Assembly (NCBI GenBank): GCA_945965245.1
Contig: CAMFNC010000039.1
Location: forward strand, 1-12,922
Source of the DNA: an uncultured Porphyromonas sp.
GTDB lineage: Bacteria > Bacteroidota > Bacteroidia > Bacteroidales > Porphyromonadaceae
Direction of reading: 5' to 3'
DNA length: 12,922 nucleotides
Position 1 is the first letter of the stretch; each line of letters starts with the position of its first letter. Shown in pieces: positions 1 to 7,371 of the stretch. Below the pieces are notes generated by a model. It had not been told where the DNA came from. It saw only the letters and a program-made list of their open reading frames with translations, and did not search any database. Both the position numbers and the translations under genes were made by a program.

Positions 1-3000
1 CTTCGTAAAAAGGAACAATAATGTCTTCGATATTACCATTTGGAAGTCGATATACCGCCAAGTGGTGATTATTGTCATTTGCCACATAATCTTTGGGGAC
101 AGTATCCGTTTGGTGAATGGGACGAGCATTATTTTTCCCTCGGATGGTCACGGATTTAATTGCAATGCCTTTTTCTTGATTCCACCAAATGGGATTTTTG
201 TCCAGATTGGTGAATGCAATTTCCGGTTTGCCCCCAAATTGGGCCAGTCTTTTTGTCAGTATCTCTTTTATTTGCGGATTTACAACCTTTTCTATTTTCA
301 GATCTTTGGTAATCGGTGTGCGGGATACAAGTTGGTGCTCCTCTTGTATTGTCATGACTGTTGAATCTGTATAAATGATATTTCCGCTTCGGTCTGTGAG
401 GGGCTTTTTGCTGATTGCGTTTTTGCCTTCAAAGGCTTTTTGGGCATCACCATCGTATTCTCGAAGTCTGTCAAGAAGAGCCTGACGGATAACCGGAGAT
501 ACCACTTGTTTGATGATTTCCGGAGTAAGCGTTTTATTGATTTTGATTTCTTTTTCTACGTTGAATGTATTTTGTCCGTAGCGTGTGTCGAGATGTAAGG
601 GACCTCGTGGGGTAAGTGTGGTTTGGATGACAATCTTTTTTCGCTTGGTGATGTGGTCATGGCTCACAATCTGATTTTTATTTACAGTAACCACTTTGTT
701 GGCTGCTTTGGTGGAGATAATGGTGCGCATAAGTGCTTCACGTGCTTGATGACGTAAATTTTCAACCGGCGCAATGAATTTACCATTGGCCATTAGCTGT
801 TCGCGAAGATTTTTTAGTTGTGCCAACTTTTGCCGACCGTCTTGGATATCGGTGCCATTCATTCCGCTAAGGTATTGAACATGCTTTCGAGAGGCAAAAG
901 CCGTAACCAACGCATCCATGGCATGGTGTCGATGGTCGCATCGTTTGCTCCAGTTTTTAATCTTTTTGATGGGCTGCCCGTTTTTATCGAAGATTATTTC
1001 CACATGACGAGAATTGTTGTCAGGATTTTTCTTGTCTAATTCCTCATAGATGGGCAAATTCAATTCTTTCATAATATCCATCAATCCCCAGTCGCGGCGC
1101 AGTATATCCGTGATTTTTCCGGTGGGATGTACAGGGTATCCTTTGGCTATTTGGGAGAGCAGTTCAACGGCTTTTTTGGTGATATACCTAGTATTTACGA
1201 GGTCTCGCTCGGTTAATTCATCACCTAAGTCATATTCGTGCAATTTCAATTTCTTATATTTTGCCTCACTGATAGCCTTGTTTTGCCAAAGAAGTTTGAT
1301 TCTATCCAAGTATTCTTTGCATTGTGTTTCTCCTTTGGATTCGAGGTAATCCATGGCTGTTCGGTTGTTTTTCTCTTTATTTACCTCGGCGAGTTCCAAA
1401 GTCTTATTGGAGAAACTGTCGTCGTAAAATACTGCCTTGGGGATGATGTGCTCGATATCGAACTTTTTGTCCATTAATTCCTCAATGGGAATATATGTAT
1501 TGGAGTACAATGTATGGTATCCATTACTTTTTAGTTCTTCCCGTAATTTGTATTTCAGTATATCCGTTTTGGATGGATGTCGGATGCCGCATTGTTCTTG
1601 TATGATGGCTCGTATTTTGCGATTTTCTTCGGTCGCTTTGCTGATGGTATCGGTCATGGCCTGACGCTCTTTGGTATTGGACTGGAGATTACGTGCCATT
1701 TCGATGTGTACCTCATCCGGATTGCCATAAATGTCAATATGGGCATTTACCACGTGTATCATTTGATTAAGAATCCGTTCAACCACGGGATTGCGAAGAG
1801 AGCCCAGACGAATGAGTGGCAGTTCGGTCTGTAATTCACGCTTCTCGTTTTCTTCTCCGGTTATCCATTGGTTATGTCGGTAACCCGCCAAAGCGCAAGC
1901 CTCGTCATATCGATTTTCGTCCATGAAAGGCAGGAGCTTTCGCATTGCTTTGGTGCTGAGTGAGGCATAGTCATCTTCCAAATGAATAGCAAGAAGAGAG
2001 GGAGTCAATTCAGGAGGAATACCGAATATCCGGTTCAATGTCTTGCAGAGAGAAGCGGTACCGGTGGGTGAACTATCATCTTCGGAGGCATAAAGCAGGT
2101 GCCAAAGATGATAGATCGGTTCGGAGCGCAAATCTTCTGCCGTGGGGTTGAAATCCAATAAGCCGATGTCAATCCCTTGTCGCTCCATAAATTCTTTCAG
2201 AAGGCGCAGAATTTGATCGGGAGTTTGTTTCAAGTGAGTTAATTCGGATTCCCAAGAGATTTTATCTCCATCGACCATTTCTTTCATGGCAAAGTATGCG
2301 CATATAAATTCATGGTTGGTTTTATTGCCGATAATCTCTTTGAAATTGATTTTCCATTGTTCTGCCGGATAGCCCAAAATGGCTAAAATCTCTTTGTCGG
2401 ACAATTTATCCAAGAGATTCAAATAACCGAATAATTGTTTTTTTTCTTCGGGAGAGAGTATGCCTCCTGTTTTGATTTCATTGGAGAATAAATCTCCCTC
2501 ATATGCCTGAGATTTTGGATTTTTCTTATTTCCTCTTTTGCCTAATGGTTGTACTTCTATTTGTCCCAAACGTTGCCAGAGTCTGAAGTGCTGGAATATA
2601 GGGGATGATTTGGGCGCAACACGTGAGCCGGTGGTATATGTTTTCCCATTTTGTTGAACTTCCTTGGATTCAAAAGGACAGAATGAAATTTCTTTTTTCT
2701 TGGATTTGAGTGGCCGCTGATAAAAGATGATTCGGTTGCGAATATATAATCCGGCAGTATGTGTCAGCACATCGGGGTGAAATTGCTGTTGGCATTTCCA
2801 AATCCGATCAAACTCGTTCATATAATCTTTTCGATAATATACTTCGTCTCGGATTCTGTCATGTGGATTGAGGCTCAATCGCTCATAGATGCGTTGCCCG
2901 ATGGTTTCATTTTGCTGGTATAAAATACGGCTGCGATCGCCAATTTCGCCCAGATATCCACTGCTGGCATTACGGTTCTGACAGACATCCACAATAGCTT

Positions 3001-3844
3001 TTACGGCTTCTTCCGGTGTGATGATTTCGGAAACGGCACGCCGCCGGCAATCCAGTCCGTAGAATTTCTTTCGAATATTGGGTTTCAGCTTTTGTGTATT
3101 CCGATAGTCTTTGGGCATTTCTGCCGGATTGATGTTAATGGTTTTGAAAATAAGCTCTTTGCTTTTGGATGAGGTTTGCTTGAGTAAACTTCCAAGAAGT
3201 TCGGGAGTGAATAAATTGGGATTTGACTCTTGCTGTTTATCAAATATTCGTTTCAATTCATCCTCATAGTCCGATTTGTAGAATTCGATATTGGCGTACT
3301 TCCCTTTCTGAAATCGATCGAATAAATATTGTCCGGGAGTGAAGCCCAGTCGAATAATCTCTTTGGTCACCTCCATGCTGTCGATGAGTTTGCCCTCTTC
3401 TCCGGATTTGCCTTGTGTCTTTCTGTTGCTTTTATAGCCACGTCGTTTATTAATGGTGAGCAGTATGCGTGCCAAGTCTTCCAAGGAGACCTCTTCGGTG
3501 GCAGCTTTTGCTCTTAGGCGGAGCAGTTCGTGGGTATCAGTGATGGGATGTGTGAGAAATTGGTCTATGTCAGAAATGAACCCCTTTTTAACCAAATATT
3601 GGAGTAGACTTTTTCGCCTCTGTTTATAGCGTTGCAGACGTCTGCGCATGGAGCGTTTTATAGCTCTTCCCACAGCGGGGGAGGCAAATTTCCCTTTGTC
3701 GAATTCTGCGGCTTCCGCATGGGTAAATACAATCCTGACACCGGTATAAATGATTTTTGTTTCCTCATTTTCATTTTCGGCCAAATGAATATATGCAGAA
3801 CCAATAGAGGTGGTTCCTAAGTCCAGTCCAAGAATTTTTTTCAT
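1..3844 (-). CDS. cas9: CRISPR-associated endonuclease Cas9, subtype II-C-like (3' end beyond window)
   Basis: RNA-guided DNA endonuclease that cuts target DNA using a crRNA:tracrRNA pair. 1281 codons are open from ATG at 3844 to the left edge, with no stop or frameshift, so the C-terminus is missing. RuvC-I is at the N-terminus (ILGLDLGTTSIG, D8). An arginine-rich bridge helix follows (about residues 55-90, IKRSMRRRLQRYKQRRK), then a long REC lobe (about 90-690). RuvC-II has HIEMARN with E715. The HNH domain has DIEHIIPKAVFYDDSFSNK with H799, D809, N813 and N822, spaced exactly as H840/D850/N854/N863 of S. pyogenes Cas9. RuvC-III has HRHHAMDALV with H974 and D977. A motif near the edge (NDNNHHLAVY) resembles the WED/PAM-interacting region of II-C enzymes. 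Bacteroidota Cas9s are usually about 1400-1500 residues, so some 120-200 are probably missing. All catalytic residues are present, so a working nuclease is expected. The divergent tracrRNA supports the call. Subtype II-C is inferred from residue similarity and lineage; cas1/cas2 or absence of csn2/cas4 cannot be seen. Confidence 0.97.
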   Translation of the reverse strand, partial: MKKILGLDLGTTSIGSAYIHLAENENEETKIIYTGVRIVFTHAEAAEFDKGKFASPAVGRAIKRSMRRRLQRYKQRRKSLLQYLVKKGFISDIDQFLTHPITDTHELLRLRAKAATEEVSLEDLARILLTINKRRGYKSNRKTQGKSGEEGKLIDSMEVTKEIIRLGFTPGQYLFDRFQKGKYANIEFYKSDYEDELKRIFDKQQESNPNLFTPELLGSLLKQTSSKSKELIFKTININPAEMPKDYRNTQKLKPNIRKKFYGLDCRRRAVSEIITPEEAVKAIVDVCQNRNASSGYLGEIGDRSRILYQQNETIGQRIYERLSLNPHDRIRDEVYYRKDYMNEFDRIWKCQQQFHPDVLTHTAGLYIRNRIIFYQRPLKSKKKEISFCPFESKEVQQNGKTYTTGSRVAPKSSPIFQHFRLWQRLGQIEVQPLGKRGNKKNPKSQAYEGDLFSNEIKTGGILSPEEKKQLFGYLNLLDKLSDKEILAILGYPAEQWKINFKEIIGNKTNHEFICAYFAMKEMVDGDKISWESELTHLKQTPDQILRLLKEFMERQGIDIGLLDFNPTAEDLRSEPIYHLWHLLYASEDDSSPTGTASLCKTLNRIFGIPPELTPSLLAIHLEDDYASLSTKAMRKLLPFMDENRYDEACALAGYRHNQWITGEENEKRELQTELPLIRLGSLRNPVVERILNQMIHVVNAHIDIYGNPDEVHIEMARNLQSNTKERQAMTDTISKATEENRKIRAIIQEQCGIRHPSKTDILKYKLREELKSNGYHTLYSNTYIPIEELMDKKFDIEHIIPKAVFYDDSFSNKTLELAEVNKEKNNRTAMDYLESKGETQCKEYLDRIKLLWQNKAISEAKYKKLKLHEYDLGDELTERDLVNTRYITKKAVELLSQIAKGYPVHPTGKITDILRRDWGLMDIMKELNLPIYEELDKKNPDNNSRHVEIIFDKNGQPIKKIKNWSKRCDHRHHAMDALVTAFASRKHVQYLSGMNGTDIQDGRQKLAQLKNLREQLMANGKFIAPVENLRHQAREALMRTIISTKAANKVVTVNKNQIVSHDHITKRKKIVIQTTLTPRGPLHLDTRYGQNTFNVEKEIKINKTLTPEIIKQVVSPVIRQALLDRLREYDGDAQKAFEGKNAISKKPLTDRSGNIIYTDSTVMTIQEEHQLVSRTPITKDLKIEKVVNPQIKEILTKRLAQFGGKPEIAFTNLDKNPIWWNQEKGIAIKSVTIRGKNNARPIHQTDTVPKDYVANDNNHHLAVYRLPNGNIEDIIVPFYE

Positions 3845-3902
3845 GTGAATATCTTGTATAAAAAGTTACGAGATGGATTTTTGAAAATCAAAGGTTTACA
3901 AA

Positions 3903-3910
3903 CAAATATA
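3903..3910 (-). promoter_or_regulatory. Putative cas9 promoter, Bacteroidota -7 box
   Basis: The minus strand reads TATATTTG here, an exact match to the Bacteroidota primary-sigma -7 consensus TAnnTTTG. It lies 58 bp upstream of the cas9 ATG, giving a short A/T-rich leader of about 50 nt. No clear TTTG -33 element is found at 19-21 bp, so the call rests on the -7 box and its position. Confidence 0.5.
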
Positions 3911-3938
3911 AAGAATTTATAACAATAATGAATTTTTA

Positions 3939-3971
3939 TTTGGAAATATCAGGCGGAAATAAGTATATTTG
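3939..3971 (+). promoter_or_regulatory. Putative tracrRNA promoter, Bacteroidota -33/-7 type
   Basis: A -33 element TTTG (3939-3942) is followed after 21 bp by the -7 box TATATTTG (3964-3971). Both match the Bacteroidota consensus TTTG-N19-21-TAnnTTTG. The predicted start site (about 3975-3979) falls at the beginning of the anti-repeat, as expected for a tracrRNA. The promoter points away from cas9, so the two units are divergent. Confidence 0.7.
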
Positions 3972-3975
3972 TCGT

Positions 3976-4074
3976 ACTATAATTAGAAAGCATATTCCCA
4001 ACAAGGATTTTATTCCGTTGTGAAAACATTAAGAACAGGCTTCTCGAATACGATTCGGGGAGCTTCTTCTTTTT
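3976..4074 (+). ncRNA. tracrRNA for the adjacent cas9
   Basis: Trans-activating CRISPR RNA, which pairs with the crRNA repeat and anchors it to Cas9. Four parts are visible in order. First, an anti-repeat (about 3976-4002) containing AATTAGAAAGC and ending CCCAAC; its complement begins GTTGGGAATATGCTTTC and resembles the GTTGTGA..GCTTTC..AATTA start of Bacteroides type II repeats, as I recall them. Second, a nexus-like hairpin (4001-4021): arm ACAAGGA, a six-base loop, and arm UCCGUUGU with one bulged G. Its AAGG...UCCGUU core matches the nexus of the S. pyogenes tracrRNA. Third, a linker GAAAACATTAAGAAC. Fourth, a terminal hairpin with a U-rich tail (4037-4074). A matched promoter lies just upstream. 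The ends are predicted, not mapped. The array needed to confirm pairing is outside the window. Confidence 0.85.
4037..4074 (+). terminator. Intrinsic terminator and 3' hairpin of the tracrRNA
   Basis: Stem AGGCUUCUCGAAU (4037-4049), loop ACG, stem AUUCGGGGAGCUU (4053-4065): 13 pairs including a few G-U wobbles. The tail CUUCUUUUU follows. The opposite strand has no T-tract, so it acts on plus-strand transcripts only. In tracrRNAs such a hairpin also serves as a Cas9-bound 3' structure. Confidence 0.85.
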
Positions 4075-4085
4075 ATATCGGTATC

Positions 4086-4127
4086 TGAAAAATACTAAAA
4101 TCCGTTGTGCCATCAACATGCACAACG
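4086..4127 (-). terminator. Intrinsic terminator of the helicase gene
   Basis: A perfect 8-bp inverted repeat, CGTTGTGC (4103-4110) and GCACAACG (4120-4127), surrounds a 9-nt loop. On the minus strand it is followed by GATTTTAGTATTTTT, a split T-tract. It lies 22 bp after the stop of the helicase gene at 4149. It faces the tracrRNA terminator, so the convergent units end within about 50 bp of each other. Confidence 0.7.
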
Positions 4128-4148
4128 CACTCAAACTTCGACAATTGA

Positions 4149-6209
4149 TTATTTGCTGTACTTGCTGCGCAGGAGGCGAAATTTGGTTGCCAACTCTTCT
4201 TTGTCCTGCTCTTCGTACACACGAATGAGCAGGTCAATAGTTTTTAGTGTAGGCTCTTGGGCAAAGGCTTTGAGTAGCGGTTCTTCGGCATCTTCCGGTC
4301 GATGCTGTTTCAATAGAGTTTCGCCGATAATGGCAAGCGCATCCACGGAGAGTGGTACCTGACGTATCGCTTTGCGTGCTTCACGCAGAGCTTTTTCGTA
4401 TTGCCCCATCAGGAGATAAGTCCGGGACTTCCCGATTACGGCTCGGGTTTGTTGGGGTATCAGTTTAAGTGATTTGTCGAAATTACGCAGTGCCGCCTCA
4501 TATTCTCCATAGTGAAGGATGCAGTCCTCGCCCAAGGCGGCATACTCTTCCGCCATCTCTTGCAGCAGGGCGGATTGTTTGTTGATGATGGTTCGCTGCC
4601 GCTCCAATTGCTCTTGTTGGCTTTGCACCATGCGATAAATTTGAGACGTGAGCATCCGTCGGTAATGCGGGCGGCTCAGTTCGTTGCTCAGAGTTAGGGC
4701 CTGGTTTAGATGGCTGACAGCTTCTGCAAATTGATGCTTGCGCCAAGCAGACAGTGCCGAAAGGTATTCCTCTTCGGCTTTGGAACGATCCATGGCGACT
4801 GATATTAATTCGGGACTATTGGCATGGCTATAAAACTCGCGCACGGTTTGCCGGGATGATATTTCGTGTGCCCGCAATGCCCGCACCAATCGTATGCCCT
4901 CAATGCTGCGACAGCGGCTCAATGCCACGTATGCCAATCCCGGAGCAAAAACGTATGAGCCGAAATCAATGCTTACACGGTTGAACGTCAGCCCCTGACT
5001 TTTGTGGATGGTGATAGCCCATGCCAATCGGAGGGGTAATTGGAAAAACTGACCGATTACCTCCTGTTTTACCTTGTGTGCTTCGGTATCATATGAGTAC
5101 CGGATGTTTTCCCAAACAAATGGCTCTACCGGATGTATGTCACCATTTTCCAACCGCACGCTTACCACATCCGTTCCTTCATCTATCCGCTCCACAATAC
5201 CCAAGCTGCTATTAGCCCAGTAACCCGATGGATGATTGGAAAGAAACATTACCTGCGCTCCCGCTTTTAAGTTCAGATGCAGTTCTGTGGGCAATTCTTT
5301 GTCCGGGAAGTCACCCATGATTTTGCCCATGAAGCAATAAGAATCGGTGGGCAACTTGCGGAGTTGGGTGGCATTGTATTCGTCCACCAGACTGCGAGTG
5401 GTGCCGATGCGGATGGAAAGTTCCTGCGCATCGAAAAGGTCTTGTTCGTCTACTCCCACACGCTCGTTGATGACTTGGAGATCCTCCCGGTTAGGAGTCC
5501 CGAGGCGAAATCTATCCAGCATTTTTACAAATTCGTCATCCGCTTGCCGATATACTTTTCCCAATTCGATGGTCAGTAGAGGCGTTTGCCGGAAGACAAC
5601 GGCGGAGAAGAAAAAATCGTTAGGGTAGAAGCGGCGCAGAATATCACGCTCGTCTGCCGTAACCACCGGCTCTAATTGGTAGAGGTCGCCCACGAAGAGC
5701 ATCTGCACACCGCCAAACGGTTCATTGGGCATTCGCCGATAGGCCCGGAGGATACGGTCTATCACATCCACGAGGTCGGCTCGCACCATAGAAACTTCGT
5801 CCACGATAATCAATTCCAGCGAACGGATGAGTTCGATGTGCTCTTTGTTGTATTTGAATGTATCGAAGAGGTTGCGACCTTGTAGTTGTGGGTCATTGGG
5901 TGGCAGTGGCCGAAAGGGTAGTTTGAAAAAACGATGGAGCGTTTGTCCGCCGATATGCAGAGCTGCTATACCTGTGGGAGCCAGTATCACGCATTTCTTG
6001 TCCGTAGTGTCCCGGATGTATCGCATCAAGGTGCTTTTTCCAGTTCCGGCCTTGCCGGTCAGGAAAAAAGATTGTTTGGTTTCATTCACCAATTGCAACG
6101 CCCAGAGCATTTGAGTATTCTCGGCATCAGGCCGAAAATCAGTCTCTTGGGAATTAAGGTGCGCTACTCCCTCTTGTTTCGTATCTCTGTTTTTCTTTTT
6201 TCCCGCCAC
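4149..6209 (-). CDS. PIF1-like superfamily 1 DNA helicase with C-terminal TPR region
   Basis: ATP-driven DNA helicase of the PIF1/RecD-like group, presumably acting on replication or repair intermediates in the cytoplasm. Motifs in order: Walker A GKAGTGKST (52-60); APTGIAA (77-83, motif Ia); Walker B VDEVSM (136-141); GDLYQLEPV (174-182, motif III); AITIHKSQGLTF (398-409, motif V); AYVALSRCRS (426-435, motif VI). From about residue 476 the sequence turns into alpha-helical pairs with TPR character (AEAVSHLNQALTL, YEAALRNFDKSLKLIP, YEKALREARKAIRQVP, PEDAEEPLLKAFAQEP). This suggests a protein-binding module fused to the motor. The first codon is GTG at 6209; an in-frame TGA lies just upstream. 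The first ATG is residue 34 (6110), still ahead of Walker A, so the true start may be there. The stop of the YeiH-type gene is 37 bp upstream on the same strand, suggesting co-transcription without an obvious functional tie. Family is certain; exact substrate is not. Confidence 0.93.
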   Translation of the reverse strand: MAGKKKNRDTKQEGVAHLNSQETDFRPDAENTQMLWALQLVNETKQSFFLTGKAGTGKSTLMRYIRDTTDKKCVILAPTGIAALHIGGQTLHRFFKLPFRPLPPNDPQLQGRNLFDTFKYNKEHIELIRSLELIIVDEVSMVRADLVDVIDRILRAYRRMPNEPFGGVQMLFVGDLYQLEPVVTADERDILRRFYPNDFFFSAVVFRQTPLLTIELGKVYRQADDEFVKMLDRFRLGTPNREDLQVINERVGVDEQDLFDAQELSIRIGTTRSLVDEYNATQLRKLPTDSYCFMGKIMGDFPDKELPTELHLNLKAGAQVMFLSNHPSGYWANSSLGIVERIDEGTDVVSVRLENGDIHPVEPFVWENIRYSYDTEAHKVKQEVIGQFFQLPLRLAWAITIHKSQGLTFNRVSIDFGSYVFAPGLAYVALSRCRSIEGIRLVRALRAHEISSRQTVREFYSHANSPELISVAMDRSKAEEEYLSALSAWRKHQFAEAVSHLNQALTLSNELSRPHYRRMLTSQIYRMVQSQQEQLERQRTIINKQSALLQEMAEEYAALGEDCILHYGEYEAALRNFDKSLKLIPQQTRAVIGKSRTYLLMGQYEKALREARKAIRQVPLSVDALAIIGETLLKQHRPEDAEEPLLKAFAQEPTLKTIDLLIRVYEEQDKEELATKFRLLRSKYSK

Positions 6210-6246
6210 GATTGATGTCGATTGATATACTCAAAGATAATGTAAA

Positions 6247-7233
6247 TCAGACGAAATATAGGATATAGGCCAATGTGCCCAAACTGATGATTATCCAGAG
6301 CAGAATACCTTGGAATAAAGGACGAATACCCACGATGCGGAGCACATCGCGACTGAGTGATGCACCGATGAAAAACATGGTCAGTGTGAGCAGTTTGCGT
6401 GCTATGCCGTTGATGAAGTTGCCGATTTCCGGCACCGAGGTCAATAAATAAGTGTTAATCAGCATGGTTATCACAAAGAAGATGATAAACAGAGGGATGC
6501 TGATGCCCCGACCCTTACTCCGAAAGATTACTGATGTGACCAATGCCAAGGGGACAATCCAGAGAGCGCGAGTCAGTTTGATGGTGGTGGCAATGCGCAA
6601 GGCTTCCTCGCCGTATGCGGCTCCGGCTCCCACCACGGAACTGGTATCGTGGATGGCGATGGCGGCCCATGTGCCGAATTCTTGCTGACTTAAATTGAGC
6701 GCATGGCCTATGGCGGGAAAGATAAAAAGAGCCACGGCATTCAGGATAAAGATAGTGCCCAATGCCACAGACATTTCGCTGTCTTTGGCCTTGATGATGG
6801 GCCCCACGGCGGCAATGGCACTGCCACCGCAAATGGCAGTACCGGAGCTAATCAGATAGGCGGTTTTTTTATCCACTTTTAGCATCCATTGCCCGATGAG
6901 TAGACCTATAAGCAGTGTACCGAATACCGAAATCAAAGTGAATTGCATGCCCTCCTTGCCACTGGCAATGGCACTGTGCAGGTTCATGCCGAATCCCAAA
7001 CCCACCACAGAATATTGTAGCAGATATTTGGATACTTTTTTATTGAATTGGGGATAGGGTTGTCCAAAAAACAGCGCATAGGCAAGACCGGAGAAGAGCA
7101 TGACCGGTGGAGTAATCAGCTTGGATATCGATTGGCACGCAGGGATATACTCCAGGAAAAGCAGTATGCTGGCAAGGGCGATAATACCCTTGTATATCCA
7201 TTCCGCAGATGAATTGTTTATTTCAGATTTCAT
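6247..7233 (-). CDS. YeiH/UPF0324 family inner-membrane protein, putative sulfate exporter
   Basis: 328-residue polytopic membrane protein with about 9-10 hydrophobic segments, the usual size for UPF0324 (YeiH, often annotated as putative sulfate exporter; the substrate is not settled for most members). Family signatures are the small-residue segment SSGTAICGGSAIAAVGP (about residues 129-145), preceded by LLQYSVVGLGFGMNL, and the segment AIHDTSSVVGAGAAYG (about 193-208). The chosen start is ATG at 7233 (MKSEINN...). The frame stays open to 7332, but that extension is basic, unlike the family and runs into the upstream gene's terminator hairpin. A TACCTTTG -7-like box (7256-7263) lies 22 bp upstream of this start. 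The PIF1-like helicase begins 37 bp downstream on the same strand, so the two probably share a transcript. Confidence 0.92.
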   Translation of the reverse strand: MKSEINNSSAEWIYKGIIALASILLFLEYIPACQSISKLITPPVMLFSGLAYALFFGQPYPQFNKKVSKYLLQYSVVGLGFGMNLHSAIASGKEGMQFTLISVFGTLLIGLLIGQWMLKVDKKTAYLISSGTAICGGSAIAAVGPIIKAKDSEMSVALGTIFILNAVALFIFPAIGHALNLSQQEFGTWAAIAIHDTSSVVGAGAAYGEEALRIATTIKLTRALWIVPLALVTSVIFRSKGRGISIPLFIIFFVITMLINTYLLTSVPEIGNFINGIARKLLTLTMFFIGASLSRDVLRIVGIRPLFQGILLWIIISLGTLAYILYFV

Positions 7234-7255
7234 AATAGTATAGTTATTAGCGAAA

Positions 7256-7263
7256 CAAAGGTA
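7256..7263 (-). promoter_or_regulatory. Putative promoter (-7 box) for the YeiH-type gene
   Basis: The minus strand reads TACCTTTG, matching TAnnTTTG, 22 bp upstream of the chosen ATG at 7233. No convincing -33 TTTG is present at 19-21 bp. It sits between the preceding gene's terminator hairpin and the start codon, where a promoter is needed. Confidence 0.45.
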
Positions 7264-7291
7264 ACGAAAGTGAGTCTTATTCGTTCTTCTG

Positions 7292-7339
7292 CCAAGTAAT
7301 AAAGGCCGTGCAGGGTTACGAAAACCATACACAGCCTTT
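7292..7339 (-). terminator. Long terminator-like hairpin after the thioredoxin-like gene
   Basis: On the minus strand, outer arms AAAGGCUGUG (7339-7330) and CACGGCCUUU (7310-7301) pair over 10 positions with one G-U. Inside, GGUU and AACC pair around a UUCGU loop, separated by a 3x3 internal loop. The sequence continues ATTACTT, only moderately T-rich. It begins about 30 bp after the stop at 7372 and most likely ends that transcript. Confidence 0.65.
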
Positions 7340-7371
7340 AATAACGGTAAAATCGCGTTTCTGCGTTTTTT

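Noticed and set aside
62..3820. Many plus-strand open frames of 60-100 codons
   Set aside because: They lie antisense to cas9, which is open through the whole stretch with all its catalytic motifs. None has protein-family character.
3949..4134. Minus-strand 61-codon open frame in the cas9-helicase gap
   Set aside because: It covers the tracrRNA, both terminators and a promoter. It has no ribosome site, and RNA structure explains the sequence better.
7234..7332. Longer 361-residue version of the YeiH-type protein starting at 7332
   Set aside because: The extra 33 residues are basic and unlike the family. The start would fall inside the upstream gene's terminator hairpin and upstream of the likely promoter box.
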